A DNA stretch of 64,000 nt from Streptococcus sp. Marseille-Q6470 (lineage in GTDB: Bacteria > Bacillota > Bacilli > Lactobacillales > Streptococcaceae), in contig NZ_OX336385.1 of the NCBI RefSeq assembly GCF_946902905.1, positions 558,001 to 622,000 of the forward strand, given 5' to 3'. The translations under genes and the position numbers were made by a program. This document shows, piece after piece, positions 56,553-64,000 of the stretch. The notes beneath the pieces were generated by a model. It was not told the DNA's origin. It ran no database searches and saw nothing but the letters and a program-made list of their open reading frames with translations. The number at the start of each line of letters is the position of its first letter. The first letter of the stretch is position 1.

Positions 56553-56888
56553 TTATAACATCAATGAGATTCTTTGATAGTTTTTATCAAAGTATTCTCT
56601 AGTTTTCCTTGCTAAAAATCTATACGGTGAACCCTTGCTTTTTGGATATAACACAAAACCATCTTCATTCTGCTCAATATCCACTTCTTTTTTAATTGCA
56701 GGATTCAATAAAATATCATTCACAAGTTTACTCTTACTAATTGACAATAATTCCTCAACCTTTTCAATCGTCCACCATTGACCAACTTCCTCTTTTTGAA
56801 TCAAATCTAAATATTCAGATCGACTAATCAAAACCATATCAGCAGGAATCGGAACTTCAATATTAAACACTTGTTTCTGCTCTTTCAT
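56553..56888 (-). CDS. DUF771-type DNA-binding protein (excisionase-like)
   Basis: A 111-residue protein with a helix-turn-helix-like region EKVEELLSISKSKLVNDIL after a conserved GQWWTIEKV, and a C-terminal GFVLYPKSKGSPYRF, the DUF771 signature found in phages and ICEs. Its place directly upstream of int, 39 bp apart, is where excisionases lie. Role as Xis is inference from position and size. The 130-bp gap to the LPXTG gene contains a terminator. Confidence 0.75.
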   Translation of the reverse strand: MKEQKQVFNIEVPIPADMVLISRSEYLDLIQKEEVGQWWTIEKVEELLSISKSKLVNDILLNPAIKKEVDIEQNEDGFVLYPKSKGSPYRFLARKTREYFDKNYQRISLML

Positions 56889-57004
56889 TTTTTACCTCAC
56901 ACTAAATCACGAACATTATCCGAATACCTGGTTGAACTTTTTGCACCATTTTCCGAACAAAATTGCCTGGTAAATTAACATTCATAATCAATATCTCTAA
57001 AACA

Positions 57005-57042
57005 ACAAAAAAACAAGGTAGGAAATACCCTACCTTGCTGTT
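57005..57042 (-). terminator. Terminator after the element-borne LPXTG gene
   Basis: CAAGGTAGG (57014-57022) and CCTACCTTG (57029-57037), then a seven-T run on the minus strand. It would separate transfer-gene transcription from xis/int. Confidence 0.88.
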
Positions 57043-57043
57043 T

Positions 57044-57868
57044 TTAATCAAATTTACGTTTACCAATCACAGTTGCAACCAGTCCTACAAATCCCCAAAT
57101 TGAAGCAAAGATTGTACTAGCTGAACCTGTATTCGGAAGAACTTTCAATTCTCCATCTTTATCCTTCAAAGCGATTGTACCATCAGATTGTTTCACAGCA
57201 CCAATTTCATAAGGCTCTTTTTCTGCATAGTCACCTTCGCTTGTTTCAACTACAACTTTTCCTTGATTCGTTGAAACTACCTTGTGTCCAGTATTAGTTT
57301 CAATAGGCTGTTCTTGAATATCTTCTTTAGTCACATTCAATGGTTTAGGATCATCAGATTCTTTCACTCCGACATTATCTTCAGCCTTCTTCTTATCTTC
57401 CTGAACTTTTGGATCAGCTTCCTTCGGAGTATCAGCTTTTGGCTGTTCCTCTTTCGGTTGATCTTCCTTCGGTTTTTCAGATGGAGTTGTAGGCTCTACT
57501 ACAACTCCTGTATTATCTTTTGAAGGCTCTTTTTCAGATTCCTTACCAAGATTTTCAGAAGGCTTATCTTCTTTAGGTTTTTCCTCTTTAGGCTTTTCAG
57601 ATGGAGTTGTAGGCTCTACCACTACACCTGCATTATCTTGTGAAGGCTCTTTTTCAGTTTTACCACCTAAATCAAGATTCTCACCTACAGTTTGAAAACC
57701 AGGATCAACAGCAGGCTTTTCTTCTTTTGGCTGTTCTGCCACAACTAAACCAGCAGTATCTTCTTTAGAATCTACACTTCCACCCAATGATAATTCATCA
57801 GCATTTACACCAGCTACAAAGCCACTCAATAGCGTAACACACGCTAACGTTACAATTTTTTTATTCAT
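57044..57868 (-). CDS. Element-borne LPXTG surface protein
   Basis: A 274-residue wall-anchored protein. Signal peptide about 1-23 (MNKKIVTLACVTLLSGFVAG), then a Lys/Glu/Pro-rich disordered region containing two imperfect copies of EKEPSxDNxGVVVEPTTPSEKPKE, a small beta-like domain (about 195-240) and LPNTG at 244, hydrophobic segment and GKRKFD tail. It is the last gene of the transfer operon (16 bp after the lysozyme-CHAP gene). Such surface proteins on ICEs may promote cell contact or exclude entry of the same element; no domain reveals which. Confidence 0.8.
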   Translation of the reverse strand: MNKKIVTLACVTLLSGFVAGVNADELSLGGSVDSKEDTAGLVVAEQPKEEKPAVDPGFQTVGENLDLGGKTEKEPSQDNAGVVVEPTTPSEKPKEEKPKEDKPSENLGKESEKEPSKDNTGVVVEPTTPSEKPKEDQPKEEQPKADTPKEADPKVQEDKKKAEDNVGVKESDDPKPLNVTKEDIQEQPIETNTGHKVVSTNQGKVVVETSEGDYAEKEPYEIGAVKQSDGTIALKDKDGELKVLPNTGSASTIFASIWGFVGLVATVIGKRKFD

Positions 57869-57884
57869 ATTTTTTCCTCTTTTC

Positions 57885-59003
57885 TTATTTTCCTATTACA
57901 TACATAAAGTTTTTCGCCTGATCGGCAGTAAATACACGATAATCAGTAATACCTGTTTCTTGCATTGGTTGAATAACATTACATTCAGAAATCAAGATTG
58001 ATCCATCATCTTTTACATCTTCAACAAAAGCCACATGACCATAAACGCTATGACTACCTGCTTGCCCCCCTTGAAAGCTAACAGCAGAATGTTTTGTAGG
58101 AGTATTCGTTACCTCATATCCTGATTTATGCGCCCAGTCTTGACCATTCCCCATGTATGGATCAAAATTTATTCCAAATTCTTTTGCACGATTGAATACA
58201 AACCAAGTACATTGACCATAAGGATAAGATTGTGTAATATAGCCATCTTTTGTAATTTCCTTATCAATCGAATATCCACTAGGTAAATCAGTTGAAACTT
58301 GACCAAATGGTACATCAACACTACCAGCGATTGCATTTTCACCTGAAGAACCATCAGATTCAATCGTTCCTTTAAAGACTTCATACCACTTCTTACTATC
58401 CTTCTCCAGCTTCTCTAATTTTGTCTGACCATCTGAAAGCAGTACACCTTCATAATGTTCAGACCAATATTTTGCACTTTCAAAAGAATCAGTTGCCTTT
58501 TGCATATAGTCTTTTACTTTTTTATAAGAATGATTTAATTCATAACTCATCAATTCTAATTCAACCGTACTATCTAAAGTACGAGAACTAGCCTTCGCCC
58601 ATCTATCACCATTGATGGTATTATCCCAACCTGACCATTGGAAATATCCAGCAACTCCACCTGAAGGATTCGTTAGTTTAGGATCAAATCCACTTTCTCT
58701 TTCAGCATTGGCAAGCGATCCACTAGCACCCTCTAAAGTAAATTTTTCTTTAGAAAGTTGCCAGTTTAGAATCTTAATCACATCTTCTGCTCTTTCAACA
58801 GAGATATTCGCTTTTTGTGCTACTTCTTGCGCTGTTAAACGTGTTCTTTTTCCAGTTGTAGAATCTGATGAACCTGAACTACCAGCAACCACAGCACCCA
58901 TGAAAAGTATCAAAATCAAGATAATAGGTAGAATAGCTGTAAGATTCGACAAAAGAAAGGCAACTACATATTTCTTCCCCTGATTCTTAATTTGATTCTT
59001 CAT
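57885..59003 (-). CDS. Conjugation peptidoglycan hydrolase: lysozyme-like plus CHAP (CwlT/Orf14-like)
   Basis: A 372-residue membrane-anchored or secreted enzyme. N-terminal TM (about 15-42), a phage-tail lysozyme-like domain (about 70-200; LNWQLSKEKFTLEGASGSLANAERESGFDP with the catalytic-type E), and a C-terminal CHAP domain (about 255-372; YGQCTWF with catalytic Cys, HSVYGHVAFVE with His). It locally opens the cell wall for the conjugation channel, as CwlT of ICEBs1 or Orf14 of Tn916. The start overlaps the VirB6-like stop codon by one base. Confidence 0.88.
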   Translation of the reverse strand: MKNQIKNQGKKYVVAFLLSNLTAILPIILILILFMGAVVAGSSGSSDSTTGKRTRLTAQEVAQKANISVERAEDVIKILNWQLSKEKFTLEGASGSLANAERESGFDPKLTNPSGGVAGYFQWSGWDNTINGDRWAKASSRTLDSTVELELMSYELNHSYKKVKDYMQKATDSFESAKYWSEHYEGVLLSDGQTKLEKLEKDSKKWYEVFKGTIESDGSSGENAIAGSVDVPFGQVSTDLPSGYSIDKEITKDGYITQSYPYGQCTWFVFNRAKEFGINFDPYMGNGQDWAHKSGYEVTNTPTKHSAVSFQGGQAGSHSVYGHVAFVEDVKDDGSILISECNVIQPMQETGITDYRVFTADQAKNFMYVIGK

Positions 59004-61153
59004 TAAATCTTATTTCTCTTTCTATCTATCGTAACATTCGGACGATTCTTTTTATTTTTTCTTCCTTGCTTTTTTGGACTAGAATTTTCTCCCTTCATTC
59101 GTTTTCCTTTTGGACTAGAACTTTCCCCCTTCATTCGTTTTCCTTTTGAAGTATCAATTTTAGGATTCTTACCTGAAACCACTTGATTCATTCTAGGATT
59201 CTTACCTGAATCTACTTGATTCATTCTTTGTCCCTTCTTCGCTTGAAATTCTGCTTTTTTCCTTGCAAGTCTTTGTTCTTTCAAACGCTTCACTTCAGCA
59301 TAAGATGAATTTTTTATTTTCTCTTGAGATTCTGCCTTCGCTAATAAAGAATCTTTCTTTGAATCTAAGGCTTTAAATTTATCAGATTCCTGATCCCTAA
59401 AGGAACTAGCACGAACCTTATAGAGTGAAGCCATAGCAAGATTCCCTTTTTCTTTAAAGGAATTTAAAGTACCTTTTACACCATGTTTCATAGAAGAATA
59501 TCTATTCCCAAATCGTCCAAGTGTTTCATTTTTAGGACTAGAATCATTAGATCGTAGATTTTTAAGGCGAGATTGTAAGTTGTCTTTACCCATCTTCAAT
59601 CCACCTTTAGCAAATTGACCACCAGCAGTTAAACTATTCTTACCAGCACCAAATACTTTTTCACGAATCGTTCTAGTACCTTGATTGAAATTCAAGCCAT
59701 TCATTCTATTTACAGGCAAGTGTCCGATTCGTGAGAACATTGATAGAATCATATTCTTATTCTTAAACAATAAGAACAGTAAAATAGCTTTTAAAAATAT
59801 CACGATCAACACATTCTGTCCTACTGCAAAAACAATGAAATCTGTTAATGAATTATAGAAGAACACAAATAGAGTTGTAGCTAACAAGGTCACAGATGAT
59901 AGAATCAACATTGATATAGCCTTTTTATTGAATGAATGAATCAAACTTTCCATTGAAGGGAATAGACCAACCAACAGAATGAATGGTAATATGAGAATCA
60001 AGAAAATATAAACCATCAAAAAGAAGAATCTTGCAAGACCTAAGACTAGATAAACGATTCCTACTACCGTTACATCAATCAATGATGAGAGAGCATAGCT
60101 AAACTTTGCGCCCCACTCACTTTTCAACATTTTGTTTTCAGGATCTTTGTCTTTGGCAAGATCTTTGATTTTCTTACCACCAACTTCATAATCTCCATCA
60201 CCTTGCTTATATCCAGCTAAATCTTCAAATTCTGCTTCTGATAACTGAAATTCTCCATCTTCTTTTACAGGCGAGTTCATATACTTATACGCTTTTACGA
60301 TTGTTTCATTAAAATAAACATCAATAGCATTAGAACTTTCACTAGTCAAAGTCTTTGTAATTTGACCATTAAGAGAAATCGTTGTCGTTCTAAATCCATC
60401 ATACAAATGAGTTAATAAATACTTATTCTGTTCATTTACATTTATTTTGATAAAGTAAAGACCAATAAGCGTATAAATCAACAACATCTTAATAAATGCT
60501 TTAAGCACGCTACCGTTACCAGTTGCGAACAAATACAACAGATACACAGCCATACTTGCACCGATAATGTAAACTATCTCTTTACTGAATAGAGAAGAAA
60601 ATACTTTACTAGAGTTACCTATCACATTATTCAGCAAACTTGATACATCACTCATTCCCTCGACTGCATTATAAATCCCAGCTATAATCGTGAAGATAAA
60701 TTTTGACAACCAAAAAATAGCTTGCACAATGGAATTAAAGAAATAATTCATGTTTGAATCAAAACCAAAGAATTTCTTATCAAAGTAAACCTTACTAGTT
60801 AGATCAGACATCTTCGACTTATAGTTATCATAAGTCAATTTTTTTGAATCTGCTTCTTTCTTTTTAATAGCTTCTTTACCTTCTAAGTCCTTCTTTGCTC
60901 GTTCAATCGTTTTCTTTGCTATTTCAGTATCACGATCTTTAATGACAGGCTTATTCGTATTCTTATCAAATTCAATAATATTAAAATTATTCTTTGGTAA
61001 GTAATCTGTCCCTAGTCCACTATCCAGCTTGACTGAAGAATTAGAATTAAACGCATTTACACTACTATTCGGTAATGATGGTTCAACAGCACCAACTAAA
61101 ACAGGAAGGAAAAAGATAGATAAAACAAACCCTAGTAAAATATTTCTTCTCAT
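59003..61153 (-). CDS. VirB6/TrbL-like conjugation channel protein (ConG/Orf15-like)
   Basis: A 716-residue membrane protein: signal peptide or TM about 1-22, a Lys-rich soluble region, then about seven hydrophobic segments between 140 and 480, and a long basic cytoplasmic tail (about 490-716). It would be the membrane pore of a Gram-positive type IV secretion system. The tail contains tandem short repeats (RMNQVDSGKNP, RMNQVVSGKNP; KGKRMKGESSSP, KGKRMKGENSSP), unusual even among VirB6-like proteins. It lies between virB4 (11 bp) and the lysozyme-CHAP gene. Confidence 0.85.
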   Translation of the reverse strand: MRRNILLGFVLSIFFLPVLVGAVEPSLPNSSVNAFNSNSSVKLDSGLGTDYLPKNNFNIIEFDKNTNKPVIKDRDTEIAKKTIERAKKDLEGKEAIKKKEADSKKLTYDNYKSKMSDLTSKVYFDKKFFGFDSNMNYFFNSIVQAIFWLSKFIFTIIAGIYNAVEGMSDVSSLLNNVIGNSSKVFSSLFSKEIVYIIGASMAVYLLYLFATGNGSVLKAFIKMLLIYTLIGLYFIKINVNEQNKYLLTHLYDGFRTTTISLNGQITKTLTSESSNAIDVYFNETIVKAYKYMNSPVKEDGEFQLSEAEFEDLAGYKQGDGDYEVGGKKIKDLAKDKDPENKMLKSEWGAKFSYALSSLIDVTVVGIVYLVLGLARFFFLMVYIFLILILPFILLVGLFPSMESLIHSFNKKAISMLILSSVTLLATTLFVFFYNSLTDFIVFAVGQNVLIVIFLKAILLFLLFKNKNMILSMFSRIGHLPVNRMNGLNFNQGTRTIREKVFGAGKNSLTAGGQFAKGGLKMGKDNLQSRLKNLRSNDSSPKNETLGRFGNRYSSMKHGVKGTLNSFKEKGNLAMASLYKVRASSFRDQESDKFKALDSKKDSLLAKAESQEKIKNSSYAEVKRLKEQRLARKKAEFQAKKGQRMNQVDSGKNPRMNQVVSGKNPKIDTSKGKRMKGESSSPKGKRMKGENSSPKKQGRKNKKNRPNVTIDRKRNKI
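59070..59230. repeat. Short tandem repeats coding the basic tail of the VirB6-like protein
   Basis: Two units of TTTTGGACTAGAA/CTTT-type sequence coding KGKRMKGExSSP and two of ATTCTAGGATTCTTACCTG-type sequence coding RMNQVxSGKNP. The sequence is Lys-rich and unlike the rest of the gene. Confidence 0.7.
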
Positions 61154-61164
61154 TTTTCCCCCTT

Positions 61165-63672
61165 CTATTGTACTGATACTAAATTAGATTTAACTGTTTC
61201 AAACAATGGTAATAATTCAGGGAAGATCGTACCATCAACGGTAATACGTTCTTTGCGACCAAACGTATCATAATAGATACATTGTCCCATTGTCTGATTT
61301 TCAAGCCATGCTCTTGACAATTCGTCATTTTCAACTCGTAAATGCTCCAATATAGCTTCTGTTTCCGTATTTTCAGGAAAGGCAAATACCGTACCAAAAC
61401 CAGTTGTATCAGCACTTGTTTTCAAATCCTTCACGGATTGAGTAATAAGCACCAAGAAATTGTTAAATGATCGTCCAGTACGTTTAACACGGTTAACCAC
61501 CTGCCTTCCAGCAGGAGTTGACATAATCTGCCATGCTTCATCAAGATATAACATTGTTTCCTTGTCTTTCTCACGTTCACCAAAAATCGCACAGAAATAA
61601 GTCAAAGCATACATAACGGTCAAACTTCTTAATTGTGTTTCAGTCATTTCATCTTTATCATTATCTTCAGGCATATCAAGACCAGCAATCTCAACAATAA
61701 TTGTTTTATCATCAGTCTTTAGAACTTCTTGACTACCATCAGAAAAACATAATGATAACAACGTATTTTTAGAAATTCTCTTTAGTAAATATCCAGCATC
61801 TGAAATTTCCTCTTTTGATGATTTTTCCAATTCATCAAAGACTTGTAACATACCAACCTTTTCACCAGCTTTTCTACGCTCAATCACTTTTTCAAGCGAA
61901 TCTAACAGGCGAGCTTTAATCTTAATATAAGTATCCTTATCCAATACAGAAGCAACAAGTACGGTTGCTAACTCCGTTAACTCCCCTTCATCTTGAAGAA
62001 ATGAGAATGGATCAAGAACACCTTTATTTTCTTCCTTACCCTTATCCAAAGTAATAAAGCGAATAGATCGTATGTATTCTTGTAATTCTTCAGATTCACC
62101 TTTTTCTTCCAAGTCAGCTAACACAGATAAATATTGTGTACGCATTTCAGCTTTTGGATCAACATACAACACTTTAGCTTTTAACAATGAATGATATGTA
62201 AAAAGTAATTTTGTTAAGAATGACTTACCGTTGCCAGTCGCACCAGTAATAGCCGTATGAGGATTGCTTGTTTCTTTACCATGCACACCAATTTTATTAG
62301 CTTGTAACAAGTTAGTAAATACAACATTCGTGCTATTATCTAAGGCACTTTCAAAATCACCATACCAAGAAGCACTTTCTTTATCAATTCGACCAATAGG
62401 AAATCCAACATCTGTACCTACTTTTTTCTTCGTAAAGAACAAATTCTCACAAAGCGCACGCAGACTTGAATATTGTAAATACCCTTCTCTATCACCATCA
62501 ATCAATTCAGTCATTCTAAATTTATAGAATAGATATACTTGATCAGCAACAGCCTTCACAATTTCAACTTCCATATCTTTCAATTTTGAAGCTAAAATAT
62601 CATACTTAACATTCAATTCTTCAATGCTATCACCAGTAATTTGTAATAAATGAAGGTATGTAACCATAGGCTCATTATTATCAGACTTCTCTTGATAATC
62701 TTCTAATAACTGATAACTTTCTAAGACTTCAATTTTTTGAACATCTTCATTTTCTGCTGTTTCAGTCACAGTATTCCCAAGATTCTTACGCTTGTTTCTT
62801 GCCCTTGTATTCAAAGAATAAAATCCACTTTTAGTTGAGAATTTTACTTTCAAGGCACTATTAACAGGAAACCCAATATTCTTAATTTCTTCTGCTAAAT
62901 GCAAGTAAGAAACATTCTTTGGATAAGCATACACAGGAATAGTTGCTACATAACTTTCTTCTTCACCGTTGACCAGCTTCAAAGCATTACCTGATCCAAT
63001 TTCAATAATTGTTTCATCAACATTCTCAATCGAATTTTGAAGGGCAATGATCTCACTATCCTTATCATAGTATTGACCATTTAAGAACTGAATCCGATTC
63101 AACAACATCAAATCTTCTTTGACTACTTCTTGAATATTCAAAACGTGTAATTTTGTTTGAATCAATTCTTTTTGATCCTGCCATTCCTTCGACCAATCGA
63201 CCTTCGGTAATTCTTCAAAACCAACCATTTTCATGACTGATTTTCTAACGTTAGCAACAGACTGCTTGACTGTCACTTTGAAATCAGACGATACATTGAC
63301 TGATTTTAAAGGCACTACTAGATAATCTTTTGATTCTAACAAATATGTAACTTCTTCTTCTAAGCGTTCTGCCATGTTAGAAATCACATAATTGGCTAAT
63401 GGACTTGTACCAACACCCTGCTCAATATCGTGAGAAAGCAACTCAATTTTCTTTGCCAATTCTAAGTCAAAATTCAGAGTATAGATTCCAAAATCGCTAT
63501 ATTCAGCAATACTTGATAAATAATTGAATACTAAATCTTTTGACTTTTCTTTCTCACCATCTTCAATGGTATTGATCACTTGTGGCTCAACTTCAAATAC
63601 AGCCAGCACACTTCCATCTTTCAAGAGAATCAAGCTATCATCTATCGCCCAAATATTATTCGTTAATTCCAC
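61165..63672 (-). CDS. VirB4-family conjugation ATPase (ConE/Orf16-like)
   Basis: An 835-residue type IV secretion ATPase that drives substrate transfer or channel assembly at the membrane. Walker A is G477-ATGNGKS-484 and Walker B is MLYLDEAW with D711/E712; the N-terminal half is the usual VirB4/TraC N-domain. Start at 63672 overlaps the TcpE-like gene by 17 bp. The gene order TcpE, VirB4, VirB6-like, lysozyme-CHAP matches ICEBs1/Tn916-type transfer modules; homologues of Orf13/TcpC, the coupling protein and relaxase must lie beyond the right edge. Confidence 0.93.
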   Translation of the reverse strand: MELTNNIWAIDDSLILLKDGSVLAVFEVEPQVINTIEDGEKEKSKDLVFNYLSSIAEYSDFGIYTLNFDLELAKKIELLSHDIEQGVGTSPLANYVISNMAERLEEEVTYLLESKDYLVVPLKSVNVSSDFKVTVKQSVANVRKSVMKMVGFEELPKVDWSKEWQDQKELIQTKLHVLNIQEVVKEDLMLLNRIQFLNGQYYDKDSEIIALQNSIENVDETIIEIGSGNALKLVNGEEESYVATIPVYAYPKNVSYLHLAEEIKNIGFPVNSALKVKFSTKSGFYSLNTRARNKRKNLGNTVTETAENEDVQKIEVLESYQLLEDYQEKSDNNEPMVTYLHLLQITGDSIEELNVKYDILASKLKDMEVEIVKAVADQVYLFYKFRMTELIDGDREGYLQYSSLRALCENLFFTKKKVGTDVGFPIGRIDKESASWYGDFESALDNSTNVVFTNLLQANKIGVHGKETSNPHTAITGATGNGKSFLTKLLFTYHSLLKAKVLYVDPKAEMRTQYLSVLADLEEKGESEELQEYIRSIRFITLDKGKEENKGVLDPFSFLQDEGELTELATVLVASVLDKDTYIKIKARLLDSLEKVIERRKAGEKVGMLQVFDELEKSSKEEISDAGYLLKRISKNTLLSLCFSDGSQEVLKTDDKTIIVEIAGLDMPEDNDKDEMTETQLRSLTVMYALTYFCAIFGEREKDKETMLYLDEAWQIMSTPAGRQVVNRVKRTGRSFNNFLVLITQSVKDLKTSADTTGFGTVFAFPENTETEAILEHLRVENDELSRAWLENQTMGQCIYYDTFGRKERITVDGTIFPELLPLFETVKSNLVSVQ

Positions 63673-64000
63673 GATAAATTCTTCTCACTTTCTCATATTT
63701 TTTACCTTTACAGAAATACATTGAATTTCTCTTACTGTCATATTTAACCCAAAATATTAAATAATCAACTAAGAAGCGAAACAATGACTTTCCATCAATT
63801 TTATTTTCAGCTAGTAAATTTCCACACCACCAGCCAATGAACAATGAACCCATGAATCGAAAACCCCAATCCAAGAAGGGTACATACCCTAGCAAGAACC
63901 ATGAAATAGCAAAACTTACTAGAGTATAAATGATCGTTGACATTTTAAGGGCAAACGGTAAACTGAAATCTTCATTTATCTTATGCACCCATATAGGCTG
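63656..64000 (-). CDS. TcpE-like conjugation membrane protein, 5' end outside the window
   Basis: At least 115 codons remain open to the window edge. Two or three hydrophobic segments (ALKMSTIIYTLVSFAISWFLL and later) and the small basic C-terminus fit the TcpE/ConD/Orf17 family of conjugation proteins. A GTG at 63988 could start a 110-residue form, but the frame stays open upstream of it with residues QPIW just before, and family members usually start a few residues earlier, so I treat it as partial. It overlaps virB4 by 17 bp. Confidence 0.75.
   Translation of the reverse strand, partial: QPIWVHKINEDFSLPFALKMSTIIYTLVSFAISWFLLGYVPFLDWGFRFMGSLFIGWWCGNLLAENKIDGKSLFRFLVDYLIFWVKYDSKRNSMYFCKGKKYEKVRRIYRGINE

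Overview
The window is a stretch of a low-GC Firmicute chromosome, almost certainly a mitis-group Streptococcus (S. oralis / S. mitis / S. infantis-like). The main pointers are a BOX repeat (32747-32851), a secreted choline-binding amidase, a CppA homologue, a streptococcal dextranase and antigen I/II-type surface proteins, YSIRK-type export signals, and a pyrR-pyrB-carA-carB operon. The species call is an inference; no rRNA gene or other marker is present.

Layout. 1-6000 is housekeeping on the minus strand: a DUF1461 membrane protein, a HAD phosphatase, an acyl-ACP thioesterase, hemW, YtxH and DUF948 proteins, lgt and hprK. 6100-24400 is a surface-protein region: a Thr-rich LPXTG adhesin, rpsU, two small genes, nagB, then a GbpC/antigen I/II-like LPXTG protein divergent from an LPXTG-anchored GH66 dextranase, then a 2283-residue YSIRK/LPXTG adhesin made of alternating pilin-isopeptide and SspB-C2-type modules. 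24700-30900 is the pyrimidine operon pyrR-pyrB-carA-carB with its attenuator. 30900-38500 holds nth, a YceD-family gene, an ABC-F gene with a long leader, htpX/lemA, rsmG and a PyrR-controlled uracil permease. 38500-45200 holds a CPBP protein, an EamA transporter, a serine hydrolase, cppA, an endonuclease/phosphatase-like protein and a IICBA glucose-type PTS gene. 45300-50100 runs on the plus strand: a radical SAM gene plus methyltransferase pair (mnmL/mnmM-like), a small Cys-bearing protein, a Na+/H+ antiporter and a BrkB-family protein. 50100-55100 holds an ATP-grasp ligase with a DAACS symporter, a DUF3397 protein, a choline-binding amidase and a small membrane protein. From about 55100 to the right edge is the left part of an integrative conjugative element: tyrosine integrase, DUF771 protein, LPXTG cargo, lysozyme-CHAP hydrolase, VirB6-like, VirB4 and TcpE-like genes. 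It continues past the window.

How the parts work together. The GbpC-like protein (glucan binding) and the dextranase (alpha-1,6-glucan cleavage) share one intergenic region and probably act on dental-plaque glucan. NagB and the PTS gene feed glycolysis and carry CcpA-like sites; a full-consensus cre also lies upstream of the giant adhesin. PyrR can be followed through four RNA hairpins that share one architecture (6-bp or 5-bp upper stem, CNGNGA hexaloop, UAAU/UAAA-type bulge): the operon leader, the pyrB-carA junction, the carA-carB spacer and the uracil permease leader.

Most interesting leads: the two extra internal PyrR-like hairpins, one followed by a mutually exclusive pair of hairpins before carB; an ABC-F leader with a three-codon upstream ORF and a BOX element between leader and gene; three genes whose extended -10 sits 6-7 nt from the ATG, implying leaderless mRNAs; a 50-bp tandem array ending in the uracil permease promoter; and the modular giant adhesin.
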